64,000 bases of DNA from Phyllobacterium calauticae. GTDB lineage: Bacteria > Pseudomonadota > Alphaproteobacteria > Rhizobiales > Rhizobiaceae. Position 1 is the stretch's first letter. Every line of letters starts with the position of its first letter. Location of the stretch: the NCBI RefSeq assembly GCF_019991125.1, contig NZ_JAGENB010000003.1:434001-498000 (forward strand). The letters are read 5' to 3'. The translations under genes and the position numbers were made by a program. Positions 51,518 to 59,048 of this stretch are shown piece after piece. Under the pieces are notes generated by a model. It was not told the DNA's origin. It saw only the letters and a program-made list of their open reading frames with translations, and did no database searches.

Positions 51518-51940
51518 TTAATTGAGCGAGATACGGACCTTCAGATTGCTTCGGGTCGCTTCGGAATAGGGACAAACGATGTGGGCACCATCAACGATCT
51601 CACGGGCGGTGGCTGCCTCGATCCCCGGCAGCGATACGGCCAGAGCCACATCAAGGCCAAAGCCCTTGCCATCGTCGCGCGGGCCGATACCCACGGTTGC
51701 CGTGACCGATGTGTCATCGGCGAGCTTGATCTTCTTCTGCGCGGCAACAAACTTCATTGCGCCGATAAAGCAGGCGGAATAGCCCGCAGCAAAGAGCTGC
51801 TCCGGATTGGTGCCTTCGGCGCCGTTACCGCCCAGTTCCTTCGGTGTCGATAGCGTCACCTTCAGGCGGCCATCTTCACTCGATGCAGTGCCGTCACGTC
51901 CGCCCGTTGCTGTCGCTTTGGTTGTGTAGAGAATGCTCAT
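51518..51940 (-). CDS. ohr: Organic hydroperoxide resistance protein Ohr
   Basis: 140 aa thiol peroxidase of the Ohr/OsmC family. Both catalytic cysteines are present in AAGYSACFIGAMKF and GAHIVCPYSEATRSN, with Glu/Arg partners conserved. The opening ILYTTKATATGGRDGTASSEDGRLKV is typical. It reduces organic hydroperoxides via dihydrolipoamide-type thiols. Divergent from ohrR over a region with two operator palindromes. Confidence 0.94.
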   Translation of the reverse strand: MSILYTTKATATGGRDGTASSEDGRLKVTLSTPKELGGNGAEGTNPEQLFAAGYSACFIGAMKFVAAQKKIKLADDTSVTATVGIGPRDDGKGFGLDVALAVSLPGIEAATAREIVDGAHIVCPYSEATRSNLKVRISLN

Positions 51941-51984
51941 CGTAGGCTCCTTTGGTTGAGTTGGGTTGTTCGATGCATATTAAG

Positions 51985-52009
51985 TTGCACACAATTAAAT
52001 TGTACGCAA
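51985..52009. promoter_or_regulatory. OhrR operator, site 1
   Basis: A 25-bp palindrome TTGC-ACACAATTAAATTGTACGCAA (central core ACAATTAAATTGT) lies 45 bp upstream of ohr. The core agrees with the known OhrR boxes of the TACAATT-AATTGTA type, and the palindrome extends further with TTGC/GCAA. Confidence 0.82.
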
Positions 52010-52048
52010 TATGAAATTATGCATAAGTTATGAAAAATTAAATGATGC

Positions 52049-52061
52049 GCAATTTAATTGC
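52049..52061. promoter_or_regulatory. OhrR operator, site 2
   Basis: GCAATTTAATTGC is a 13-bp palindrome with the same AATT-T-AATT centre as site 1, 64 bp centre-to-centre from it, on the ohrR side. It could mediate autorepression of ohrR. The intervening DNA is very AT-rich. Confidence 0.68.
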
Positions 52062-52101
52062 TTTGTGTATTGTAAGCGGGAATACAAATGGAGTGATGAC
52101 G

Positions 52102-52572
52102 ATGGAGAAGACAGGTTTAAACGATCAGGAATCCCTCCTTAGCCTGGAGAACTTCCTGTGCTTTGCCATCTATTCCACGGCCAATGCGGTGACGCGGGCC
52201 TATCAGCCCCGCCTCGCGGCGCTGGGCCTGACTTATCCGCAATATCTTGTCATGGTTGTCCTCTGGGAAGAGGAAAACCAGACCGTCAAGGCAATCGGCG
52301 AGAAGCTCAGCCTGGACTCGGGCACGCTCACGCCGTTGCTTAAGCGCCTGGAAACGGCTGGTCTGATCACACGCCGCCGTGACACGGTGGACGAAAGACA
52401 GGTCTTGATTGGCTTGACCGCAGACGGGCGTGCAATGCGCGCACGCGCTGAGGCAGTACCTGTCGCCATGGGCAAGGCTTTCGGCTGCACCATGGACGAA
52501 GCAAAGTCCCTGCGATCGGAACTGATCGTCATGCGGGACAATCTGATTGAAAGCATTGAAGAGGTGAAGTAG
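52102..52572 (+). CDS. ohrR: OhrR, MarR-family organic peroxide sensor
   Basis: 156 aa winged-helix repressor. The reactive cysteine is in LENFLCFAIYSTANAVTRAYQP, followed by the tyrosines that stabilise its oxidised form (Y in IYSTA and LTYPQYLVM). The DNA-binding wing is VKAIGEKLSLDSGTLTPLLKRLETAGLITRRRD. GGAG is 8 nt before the ATG at 52102, which decides the start. Divergent from ohr. Peroxide oxidation of the Cys should release both operator sites. Confidence 0.92.
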   Translation: MEKTGLNDQESLLSLENFLCFAIYSTANAVTRAYQPRLAALGLTYPQYLVMVVLWEEENQTVKAIGEKLSLDSGTLTPLLKRLETAGLITRRRDTVDERQVLIGLTADGRAMRARAEAVPVAMGKAFGCTMDEAKSLRSELIVMRDNLIESIEEVK

Positions 52573-52588
52573 CCGCCCGGCTATTGTC

Positions 52589-54025
52589 TCAGGCCGACTT
52601 GTAAAGGGGCAATTGCAGGCGGATTCGGGCGCCGCGCCATGGCCCGGTCAATATGTCAACGCGACCGCCGTGCAGCCGCGCAATCTGCCGCGTCAGGTTA
52701 AGACCAAGACCGGCACCGCTGGAACGCGGCCGCAAGCGATAAAACGGCTCGAACACGTGTTCATGCTCTTCCTCGGGAATACCCGGTCCTTCATCGCGAA
52801 CCTCAATGCCACCCGCTTTGTCCACCAGCACGGTGATTGTTCCCGTCCCGTCGCAATGTTCGATGGCATTGCGGATAAGGTTGGCCACGGCTTGTTCGAT
52901 TTGCAGGGCATTGACCTGTGCGCGGACGCTTTTGGGTGCCGGTTCGAATGAAAGATCGTAACCGGCGGCAATCGCCAATGGCGCGAAGTCCGCCACGATC
53001 TGCCCCGTCAGTTCGACCAGATCGACAACTTCACCCGGCCCCACCGGCTGGTCGAGCAATTGCCGGTCGAGCAATTGCTGCGCCAGATGAGAGAGACGCT
53101 CAATGTCCTGCAGCAAACGGGCGCTTTGCGGATCCTCTGTCAGAAGCTCGGCGCGTGTACGCAGAATCGCGATAGGAGTTCGCAACTCATGCGCTGCGTC
53201 CGTCAGGAAGCGATTGTGCTGATCATATCCTTGGCCAAGGCGTGCAAGCGCGTGGTTGAAGGCTTGGACCAGCGGTGTGATTTCCGACGGCACCTGTTCG
53301 ATCGGCAGTTGCATGGCGCGGTTGTTGATGTCGATACGTCCGGCCTGGCTGGCGATGGCAACCAGACCGGCCAGAGAGCGGCGCACCACCGCCGGCGTTG
53401 TCACCAGCGTTGTTACGCCCATGACAATGATGATGGGCAGAAGCAGTGCGACGATGACGATGATCAGAACAGGAATAACCCTGATCCAGGCTGTGGTTCC
53501 ATCCGGATTGCGCGCCATATCGACCTGCATGTCGATATTGACTTCCAGCCCTTCGTTCTCATCCCGCGATGCACGGGTTGACGTAATGACCTGTATCGGT
53601 CCCGCCTTGGTATCAATCTTCGAAACCACCGCCTCGGGTCGCAGATCGCCCTCTCGAAAACCGAGCGTCGCATGATCCACGGCTTTCAGGAGATCACTGG
53701 TATCATTGCCATAACCGACGGGAACGTCACCACGTTGGACAGCCTGACCATTCGTGTCGCGTGCTATGTACCAAAGTTTCGGAAATTCCTGCAGAAAGGT
53801 TTTTAGCTCTTCCGTCTCATGGACGATCAGTTTGCCATCGGCATCCCTGTCGATTGCGCTCTTCAGAATGGCAACCGCCGCCTCATTGTCGATGAGCAGC
53901 CGCGGATTGGCCACCCACAACACCAATGTGAACAGGCCGATAAAGATGAGCAATGTCGCCGCCTGCAGCAAAATGAGCCTGCGTACCAGAACCCATTGCA
54001 ATGAGCGCGGGCGGATTTTCTTCAT
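52589..54025 (-). CDS. Two-component sensor histidine kinase
   Basis: 478 aa. Two transmembrane helices (about 12-36 and 165-195) enclose a periplasmic sensor segment of about 130 residues. The HAMP-like linker follows, then the H-box TDAAHELRTPIAILRTRAELL, N-box ANLIRNAIEHC, G1 VRDEGPGIPEEEHEHVFEPFYR and G2 GAGLGLNLTRQI. Its gene overlaps the upstream response-regulator gene by 4 nt. The architecture resembles QseC/TctE-type kinases; the signal is not known. Confidence 0.93.
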   Translation of the reverse strand: MKKIRPRSLQWVLVRRLILLQAATLLIFIGLFTLVLWVANPRLLIDNEAAVAILKSAIDRDADGKLIVHETEELKTFLQEFPKLWYIARDTNGQAVQRGDVPVGYGNDTSDLLKAVDHATLGFREGDLRPEAVVSKIDTKAGPIQVITSTRASRDENEGLEVNIDMQVDMARNPDGTTAWIRVIPVLIIVIVALLLPIIIVMGVTTLVTTPAVVRRSLAGLVAIASQAGRIDINNRAMQLPIEQVPSEITPLVQAFNHALARLGQGYDQHNRFLTDAAHELRTPIAILRTRAELLTEDPQSARLLQDIERLSHLAQQLLDRQLLDQPVGPGEVVDLVELTGQIVADFAPLAIAAGYDLSFEPAPKSVRAQVNALQIEQAVANLIRNAIEHCDGTGTITVLVDKAGGIEVRDEGPGIPEEEHEHVFEPFYRLRPRSSGAGLGLNLTRQIARLHGGRVDILTGPWRGARIRLQLPLYKSA

Positions 54026-54696
54026 ACAATTGCCCGTAACAGATAGCCGAGATTGCGTATAGCCCGTATCTCGACACCTGCCGACACATCCTCCAGCTTG
54101 CGTCTCAGCCGCGATACATGCGCGTCAAGCGCGTTGGATCCGATTTCATCGTCCATGGCATAGACGGATTCCTCAAGTGTCGCGCGCAGAACTGTCCGGC
54201 CGGGGCGGCGGATCAGCGTCTCAAGCACCAATCGCTCGCGCCGCGGCAACTCCAGCGGCTGATCTTCTATCAGCGCCTCCCGGTGGCGAAAATCATAGGT
54301 AAGGCGCCCGATAACCGTTTGTTCCGCGCGCAGCGTGAACGGACGCCGATGCAATGCCCGCAACCGGGCCATCAGCTCTTCCGTCGCGAAGGGCTTTACC
54401 ATGTAATCGTCGGCCCCCGCATCGAGCCCGGCAACACGATCACTCAGGCTGCTCATGGCGGTCAGCACGATGACCGGGGCATCGACATGCAGCGCCCGCA
54501 GTCTTGGGATCAGACTGAGGCCTTCGCCATCAGGCAATCGCCGGTCCAGCACGACAGCATCATAAGGGCCAAATTTTGCCATGGCCTCGGCGTCGGCCAA
54601 TGTCGATACATGATCGACGACCACATCGCGACGCTCCAGCGCGGCCTTCAGGACCGAAGCCATTTCCGGCTCGTCCTCAAGCAGCAAGATGCGCAT
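54022..54696 (-). CDS. OmpR-family response regulator
   Basis: 224 aa. Receiver domain: acidic pocket LLEDEPEM, phosphoacceptor Asp in DAVVLDRRLPDGEG, switch residues LTAMSS and KPF. The C-terminal winged helix ends VYAMDDEIGSNALDAHVSRLRRKLEDVSAGVEIRAIRNLGYLL. GGAGA lies 7 nt before the ATG at 54696. It forms an operon with the overlapping histidine kinase gene. Confidence 0.94.
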   Translation of the reverse strand: MRILLLEDEPEMASVLKAALERRDVVVDHVSTLADAEAMAKFGPYDAVVLDRRLPDGEGLSLIPRLRALHVDAPVIVLTAMSSLSDRVAGLDAGADDYMVKPFATEELMARLRALHRRPFTLRAEQTVIGRLTYDFRHREALIEDQPLELPRRERLVLETLIRRPGRTVLRATLEESVYAMDDEIGSNALDAHVSRLRRKLEDVSAGVEIRAIRNLGYLLRAIV

Positions 54697-54813
54697 TTGA
54701 ATTCTCCGTTCGTAGAAAGTCGGCAGCAATACCGATTGTGGCGGTCAAATCTCTACCATGCCTCGCAAGCAAAAGCAGTGTCACTCACTCGGCACGGCCG
54801 CCGGCGAGGATGC

Positions 54814-55206
54814 TTACTCACACTCCAGTTTTGGTTTACGGAAGTTGGTGATGTACCAGCGGCCGCCCGACGACCGCGCATAGAACGTATAGAAGCACTC
54901 CTTCAGTTCGACATAGCTTGGCGTTTCCGTTTCGATATATCGCCTGCCATGCCTTGTATCGCGAACTTCACCAGTGGATGTGCCGGATACGGCATTGGTC
55001 GATATCTTGCGCCACTGGTACGCGCGTTCGCCTGGCCCCAGATCGAGGACTTCGGTCGGCGGCCCGTAGTCGATAACCACGGATTCCAGCGGCTGCCCGA
55101 TATAATTCTTCATGATATCGGACGCACACCCGGCCAGAACCGCTGCAGCCAGTACGAAACCGGCTCCGATTGCCCGCTTGCAATTACGAGCATTGCGTGT
55201 CGACAT
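54814..55206 (-). CDS. Predicted lipoprotein of unknown function
   Basis: 130 aa with a lipobox at VLAAAVLAGCASD. The mature part has YIGQPLESVVIDYGPPTEVLDLGPGERAYQWRK and the end RWYITNFRKPKLECE, a pattern I recognise as common small lipoproteins in alphaproteobacteria without an assigned role. Two cysteines remain in the mature part (KECFY, LECE). The ATG at 55206 is preferred over the one six codons upstream. Leftward, 117 bp before the regulator gene. Confidence 0.75.
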   Translation of the reverse strand: MSTRNARNCKRAIGAGFVLAAAVLAGCASDIMKNYIGQPLESVVIDYGPPTEVLDLGPGERAYQWRKISTNAVSGTSTGEVRDTRHGRRYIETETPSYVELKECFYTFYARSSGGRWYITNFRKPKLECE

Positions 55207-55421
55207 GTGGAAGATTCCCATCAAAAATATTCATGAGCGGCAACTAGGCTGCGAAGATTGCACCGACATTACCGGAGGGTTGCGGGGGACTGACCGCTGC
55301 TTCACAATTCATTGCAGGGCGTATCGGCTATCGGAAAATTTCGCAGAAAGCTTTCCATCTTTGCTGAACTTGCGCTAAGGAACCGCCATCCCTTTCAAAC
55401 ACTCCTAGAGGTTTCCCCGAA

Positions 55422-56534
55422 ATGGCATCGAAAAAGCTCCTTCTTCTTCCCGGCGACGGCATCGGACCTGAGGCAATGGCCGAAGTTCGCAAGATCATCG
55501 CCTATATGAATGCTGAACTGAAAAGTGGCTTTGAACTTGAAGAAGGCCTTGTCGGCGGTTCTGCTTACGATGCCCATGGCAAGGCGATCTCAGATGCCGA
55601 CATGGCCAAGGCCATGGCCGCCGACGCGGTTCTCTTCGGTGCCGTTGGCGGACCGAAGTGGGACAGCGTTCCCTATGACGTTCGCCCGGAAGCCGGTCTT
55701 CTGCGTCTGCGCAAGGACATGGAACTGTTTGCAAATCTGCGCCCTGCCATTTGCTATCCCGCGCTGGCCGATTCCTCGTCCCTCAAAAAAGATGTGGTTG
55801 AGGGTCTCGATATCCTGATCGTGCGGGAATTGACCGGCGGTGTCTATTTCGGTGAACCGAAGGAAATCATTGACCTCGGCAACGGCCAGAAGCGCGGCAT
55901 CGATACCCAGGTCTACGATACCTATGAGATCGAGCGTATTTCGGGCGTCGCCTTTGAATTGGCCCGCACGCGCCGGAACAAGGTTACATCGATGGAAAAG
56001 CGCAACGTCATGAAATCGGGTGTGCTGTGGAACGAGGTCGTTACAGCGACCCATAAAGCCCGTTATTCCGATGTTCAGCTCGAGCACATGCTGGCCGATG
56101 CCGGCGGCATGCAGCTCGTGCGCTGGCCCAAGCAGTTCGACGTGATTGTCACGGACAATCTCTTCGGTGACATGCTTTCCGATATTGCCGCCATGCTGAC
56201 CGGTTCTCTCGGCATGCTGCCCTCAGCCTCACTCGGTGCGCCAGATGGCAAAACAGGCAGCCGCAAGGCGCTCTACGAACCCGTGCATGGGTCGGCCCCC
56301 GATATCGCCGGAACCGGCGCCGCCAATCCGATTGCAATGATCGCCTCCTTTGCCATGTGCCTGCGCTACTCATTCAACATGGTGGAAGAAGCGGACCGGC
56401 TGGAAGCTGCGATTGCCGGTGTGCTTGGCGACGGCATCCGCACCGCCGACATCATGTCGGAAGGCAGCACCAAGGTTGGTACCACCCAGATGGGTGATGC
56501 GATCCTTGCCAAATTCAAGGCGCTCGCTGCCTGA
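55422..56534 (+). CDS. leuB: 3-isopropylmalate dehydrogenase
   Basis: 370 aa. It opens [37 protein letters not shown] and the Arg/Asp metal-binding sites ([21 protein letters not shown]) are intact, and the NAD loop [21 protein letters not shown] is present. It converts 3-isopropylmalate to 2-oxoisocaproate in leucine synthesis. leuD is in the same region, at 60159-60764, with a transporter and asd between them; leuC and leuA are not in the window. Confidence 0.97.
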   Translation: MASKKLLLLPGDGIGPEAMAEVRKIIAYMNAELKSGFELEEGLVGGSAYDAHGKAISDADMAKAMAADAVLFGAVGGPKWDSVPYDVRPEAGLLRLRKDMELFANLRPAICYPALADSSSLKKDVVEGLDILIVRELTGGVYFGEPKEIIDLGNGQKRGIDTQVYDTYEIERISGVAFELARTRRNKVTSMEKRNVMKSGVLWNEVVTATHKARYSDVQLEHMLADAGGMQLVRWPKQFDVIVTDNLFGDMLSDIAAMLTGSLGMLPSASLGAPDGKTGSRKALYEPVHGSAPDIAGTGAANPIAMIASFAMCLRYSFNMVEEADRLEAAIAGVLGDGIRTADIMSEGSTKVGTTQMGDAILAKFKALAA

Positions 56535-56555
56535 TCACACTGATACGGACAAAGA

Positions 56556-56590
56556 AAAGCCCGGCGCGAGGAATCGCGCCGGGCTTTTTA
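56556..56590. terminator. Intrinsic terminator between leuB and the MHS transporter
   Basis: AAAGCCCGGCGCG-AGGAAT-CGCGCCGGGCTTTTT: long perfect stem with A- and T-runs on both sides, so it can serve both convergent genes. Confidence 0.9.
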
Positions 56591-56602
56591 TTGAGCCGTC
56601 GA

Positions 56603-58492
56603 CTACTTGATGTCGTGCAGATCCTCGTTTTTGGTTTCACGAACGAAGATCAGGCCGATCACCAGCGTCATGGCTGCAATGACGATCGGGTACCAAAGGC
56701 CATAATAGATATCGCCCTTGGCGGCGCTCATCGCAAAGACCGTTGCCGGAAGCAGGCCACCGAACCAGCCATTGCCAATGTGATAAGGCAACGACATGCC
56801 GGTATACCGGATGCGGGTCGGGAACATCTCGACCAGAATCGCGGCAATCGGGCCATAAACCATCGTCACATAGAGCACCAGAACGAACAGGATGGCGATG
56901 GTCATCGGCCAGTTAACGGCCTTGGGGTCAGCGACCATGGTGAAGAGACCGCCATTGGGAATGGTATAAACCGCCATCTCCGTGGCGCCGGCTGCCTGCT
57001 CCGTGGTGATCAGCTTTGCTTTGACGAGATCAGCGACCGGGGTGACCGCCTTTTCGCCGGCACGAACCGCGGCAGCGTCAAGGTTCAATTCGGAATTGGC
57101 CTTGATGAAGCCGTCAAGTTTGACATCGGCAACCTTGGCAGGCGCCCGCACTAGCGGGAAACCGGCCTTCTGCAACGCCAGGTTCAGGTCATGGGAGAGC
57201 ACGGCGTTTTTGGCAGCAGCATCGGGACCAGCGGCCACGGCATCATAGGATGGAATGACCGTGTCGCCTATTTTGACAGTGGCTGGCTGACCGGCGGGAC
57301 CGGCAACCACTTCATAGGGCACCGAACTGCGGGACAGGAACGCTGTCGCAATGTCACATGAATTGTTGAACTTGGCTGTACCAACCGGGTTGAACTGGAA
57401 GGTACAGTCGCCCGGTGCCGCGGTCACCGTAGCGCGGACTGTTGCCTCCGCCTGGGCCAATGCCGGATTTGCAGCGTGCGTGAGTGCCTTGAACAGCGGG
57501 AAGTAGGTCAGGATTGCCAGGGCAAGACCTGCCATGATGATCGGCTTGCGGCCGATCTTGTCGGAGAGCCAGCCAAAGAAGACAAAAAATCCCGTGCCAA
57601 GCAGGAGCGCGATTGCAATCATGATATTGACGGACTGCCCATCCACCTTCAGCACATTCTGCAGGAAGAACAGGGCATAGAACTGGCCTGAATACCAGAC
57701 AACAGCCTGACCGGCGGTAAGACCGAACAAGGCGAGCAGCGCAATCCGGGCATTTTTCCACTGACCGAAAGCTTCTGACAGCGGTGCCTTGGAGCCCTTG
57801 CCTTCTTCTTTCATCTTCTTGAAAGCCGGTGATTCACTTAACGAGAGCCGAATCCACACCGATATTCCCAGAAGAACAAATGAGAGAATGAAAGGCACGC
57901 GCCAGCCCCAGGCAGCAAATGCGTCCTTGCCAAGCCAATTCTGGACGATGAGGATAACCACCAGAGACAGAAACAGACCGAGCGTTGCGGTCGTCTGGAT
58001 CCATGACGTGTAATAACCGCGACGATTGTTCGGCGCGTGTTCCGCCACATAGGTTGCAGCACCGCCATATTCGCCGCCGAGAGCCAGTCCCTGCAACATG
58101 CGCAGCGCAATCAGGATGATCGGTGCGGCAATGCCCCAGCTGCCTGATCCTGGAAGAATACCGACCAGAAACGTCGACAGACCCATGATCAGAATGGTCA
58201 CCAGGAAGGTATATTTGCGGCCGACGAGATCGCCGATCCGTCCGAAGACCAGGGCGCCGAAGGGGCGGACGAGAAAGCCCGCGGCAAACGCCAGAAGCGC
58301 AAATATGTTGCGCGTCGCTTCAGGGTATTCACTGAAAAACGCTGCACCAATGAAGGCAGCCAATGAGCCGTACAAGTAGAAATCATACCATTCGAAAACA
58401 GTTCCGAGTGAGGAAGCGAAGATAACTTTCTTCTCCTCTCTCGTCATACCCCGGCTGGCAGTACCAGCCACAGAAGTGGTCGCCATTTGCAT
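56603..58492 (-). CDS. MFS transporter of the metabolite:H+ symporter type with periplasmic insert
   Basis: 629 aa, about 180 residues longer than usual MHS transporters. N-terminal motifs: GTVFEWYDFYLYG, RPFGALVFGRIGDLVGRKYTF and LQGLALGGEYGGAATYVAEHAP, typical of the ProP/ShiA/KgtP group. The extra segment is residues about 340-525 between TM9 and TM10, on the predicted periplasmic face. It has two Cys (363, 379) and Ala/Val-rich helices. The C-terminal helices TM10-12 resume normally (VYGPIAAILVEMFPTRIRYTG). Substrate unknown; an organic acid or betaine is likely for the group. The start may be M1 or M3. Confidence 0.88.
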   Translation of the reverse strand: MQMATTSVAGTASRGMTREEKKVIFASSLGTVFEWYDFYLYGSLAAFIGAAFFSEYPEATRNIFALLAFAAGFLVRPFGALVFGRIGDLVGRKYTFLVTILIMGLSTFLVGILPGSGSWGIAAPIILIALRMLQGLALGGEYGGAATYVAEHAPNNRRGYYTSWIQTTATLGLFLSLVVILIVQNWLGKDAFAAWGWRVPFILSFVLLGISVWIRLSLSESPAFKKMKEEGKGSKAPLSEAFGQWKNARIALLALFGLTAGQAVVWYSGQFYALFFLQNVLKVDGQSVNIMIAIALLLGTGFFVFFGWLSDKIGRKPIIMAGLALAILTYFPLFKALTHAANPALAQAEATVRATVTAAPGDCTFQFNPVGTAKFNNSCDIATAFLSRSSVPYEVVAGPAGQPATVKIGDTVIPSYDAVAAGPDAAAKNAVLSHDLNLALQKAGFPLVRAPAKVADVKLDGFIKANSELNLDAAAVRAGEKAVTPVADLVKAKLITTEQAAGATEMAVYTIPNGGLFTMVADPKAVNWPMTIAILFVLVLYVTMVYGPIAAILVEMFPTRIRYTGMSLPYHIGNGWFGGLLPATVFAMSAAKGDIYYGLWYPIVIAAMTLVIGLIFVRETKNEDLHDIK

Positions 58493-58770
58493 TCCTCCCA
58501 GAAAACAGCATTTACGCCGGGACTCGATCGGCTCAGCAACCGCTCACGTCCCTCGGATTTGTCACTGCGTATGAATCAACGGCAAAGTCCTGCGGGACTT
58601 CGACTGACCTTACGCCGGTGAATGTCCTCCGGAACTCTCCCCCCAAAGGTCATGCACCCCATGCACCGCTCAAGTGTTGAACAAATATTCGCGAAAGCAA
58701 AGACCGCATTTTACGGCAAAAGTTCAAAATTGTGCGTAACGCGACATATTCTTCTCTTTTGAATGGACAA
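58493..58770. other. Intergenic region upstream of the MHS transporter and asd promoter
   Basis: 278 bp with no supported gene. It must contain the leftward transporter promoter and any upstream elements for asd. It is AT-rich near 58680-58760. No repeat is recognised. Confidence 0.35.
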
Positions 58771-58798
58771 TTGACTCTTTTTGGAAAGCGGATACAAG
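58771..58798 (+). promoter_or_regulatory. asd: Predicted asd promoter
   Basis: TTGACT at 58771-58776 and TACAAG at 58793-58798 are separated by 16 bp, a plausible sigma-70-type pair. It would start transcription near 58805, a few bases before the strong AAGGAG of the leader ORF. Recognised by eye only. Confidence 0.5.
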
Positions 58799-58822
58799 CA
58801 TGTCAGGTTAAGGAGACGCCCC

Positions 58823-58942
58823 GTGAGCAGCGAATCAACTGCACACTTTTTGACAAGCGGTTCCGGCATTCGTGCCGGATGCGCAGGCGCGTCTGTTCTT
58901 TCCACCAAAATGCCGGCCAAAACGACCACCAAAACGGTCTGA
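58823..58942 (+). CDS. Candidate leader peptide of asd, rich in Thr and Lys codons
   Basis: 39-codon ORF starting with GTG, 7 nt after the AAGGAG at 58810-58815. The C-terminal end is STKMPAKTTTKTV: the last 12 codons include five Thr, three Lys and one Met, all end products of the pathway through Asd. Inside the ORF, TCCGGCA-TTCG-TGCCGGA (58862-58879) is a perfect UUCG-capped hairpin. The ORF ends 107 bp before the asd start. It uses a different frame from the N-terminal extension of asd and is too short to be called by length alone. Confidence 0.6.
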   Translation: MSSESTAHFLTSGSGIRAGCAGASVLSTKMPAKTTTKTV

Positions 58943-58960
58943 TTTCCCTTGGCCTGCTCG

Positions 58961-59014
58961 CCCCCTCCCGGGTCCGGCCCGGGGGAAAAGACCCGCAATG
59001 GCCAGCGGGTTTTT
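58961..59014 (+). promoter_or_regulatory. asd: Candidate transcription attenuator upstream of asd
   Basis: A GC-rich segment CCCCC...GGGGG (58961-58985) is followed by ACCCGC-AATGGCCA-GCGGGT (58991-59010) and a T-run, an intrinsic terminator whose stem can extend to AAAGACCCGC/GCGGGTTTTT. The sequence CGGGTC at 58969-58974 is the exact complement of GACCCG at 58990-58995, so it can compete with the left arm of the terminator. With the Thr/Lys-rich leader ORF just upstream this has the parts of a ribosome-controlled attenuator. Which structure forms at which ribosome position is not resolved by eye. Confidence 0.6.
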
Positions 59015-59048
59015 CGCAAAGAGCGGTGAGGGACAGGAGATAACACAG

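Noticed and set aside
58732-59043. 104-codon open frame upstream of asd
   Set aside because: Its ATG precedes the predicted transcription start and has no ribosome-binding site; the shorter GTG ORF in another frame has AAGGAG at the right distance.
58872-59048. N-terminal extension of Asd by 59 codons
   Set aside because: The added residues are Pro/Arg/Lys-rich without family match and cover the terminator-like structure; the ATG at 59049 has a ribosome-binding site and gives normal length.
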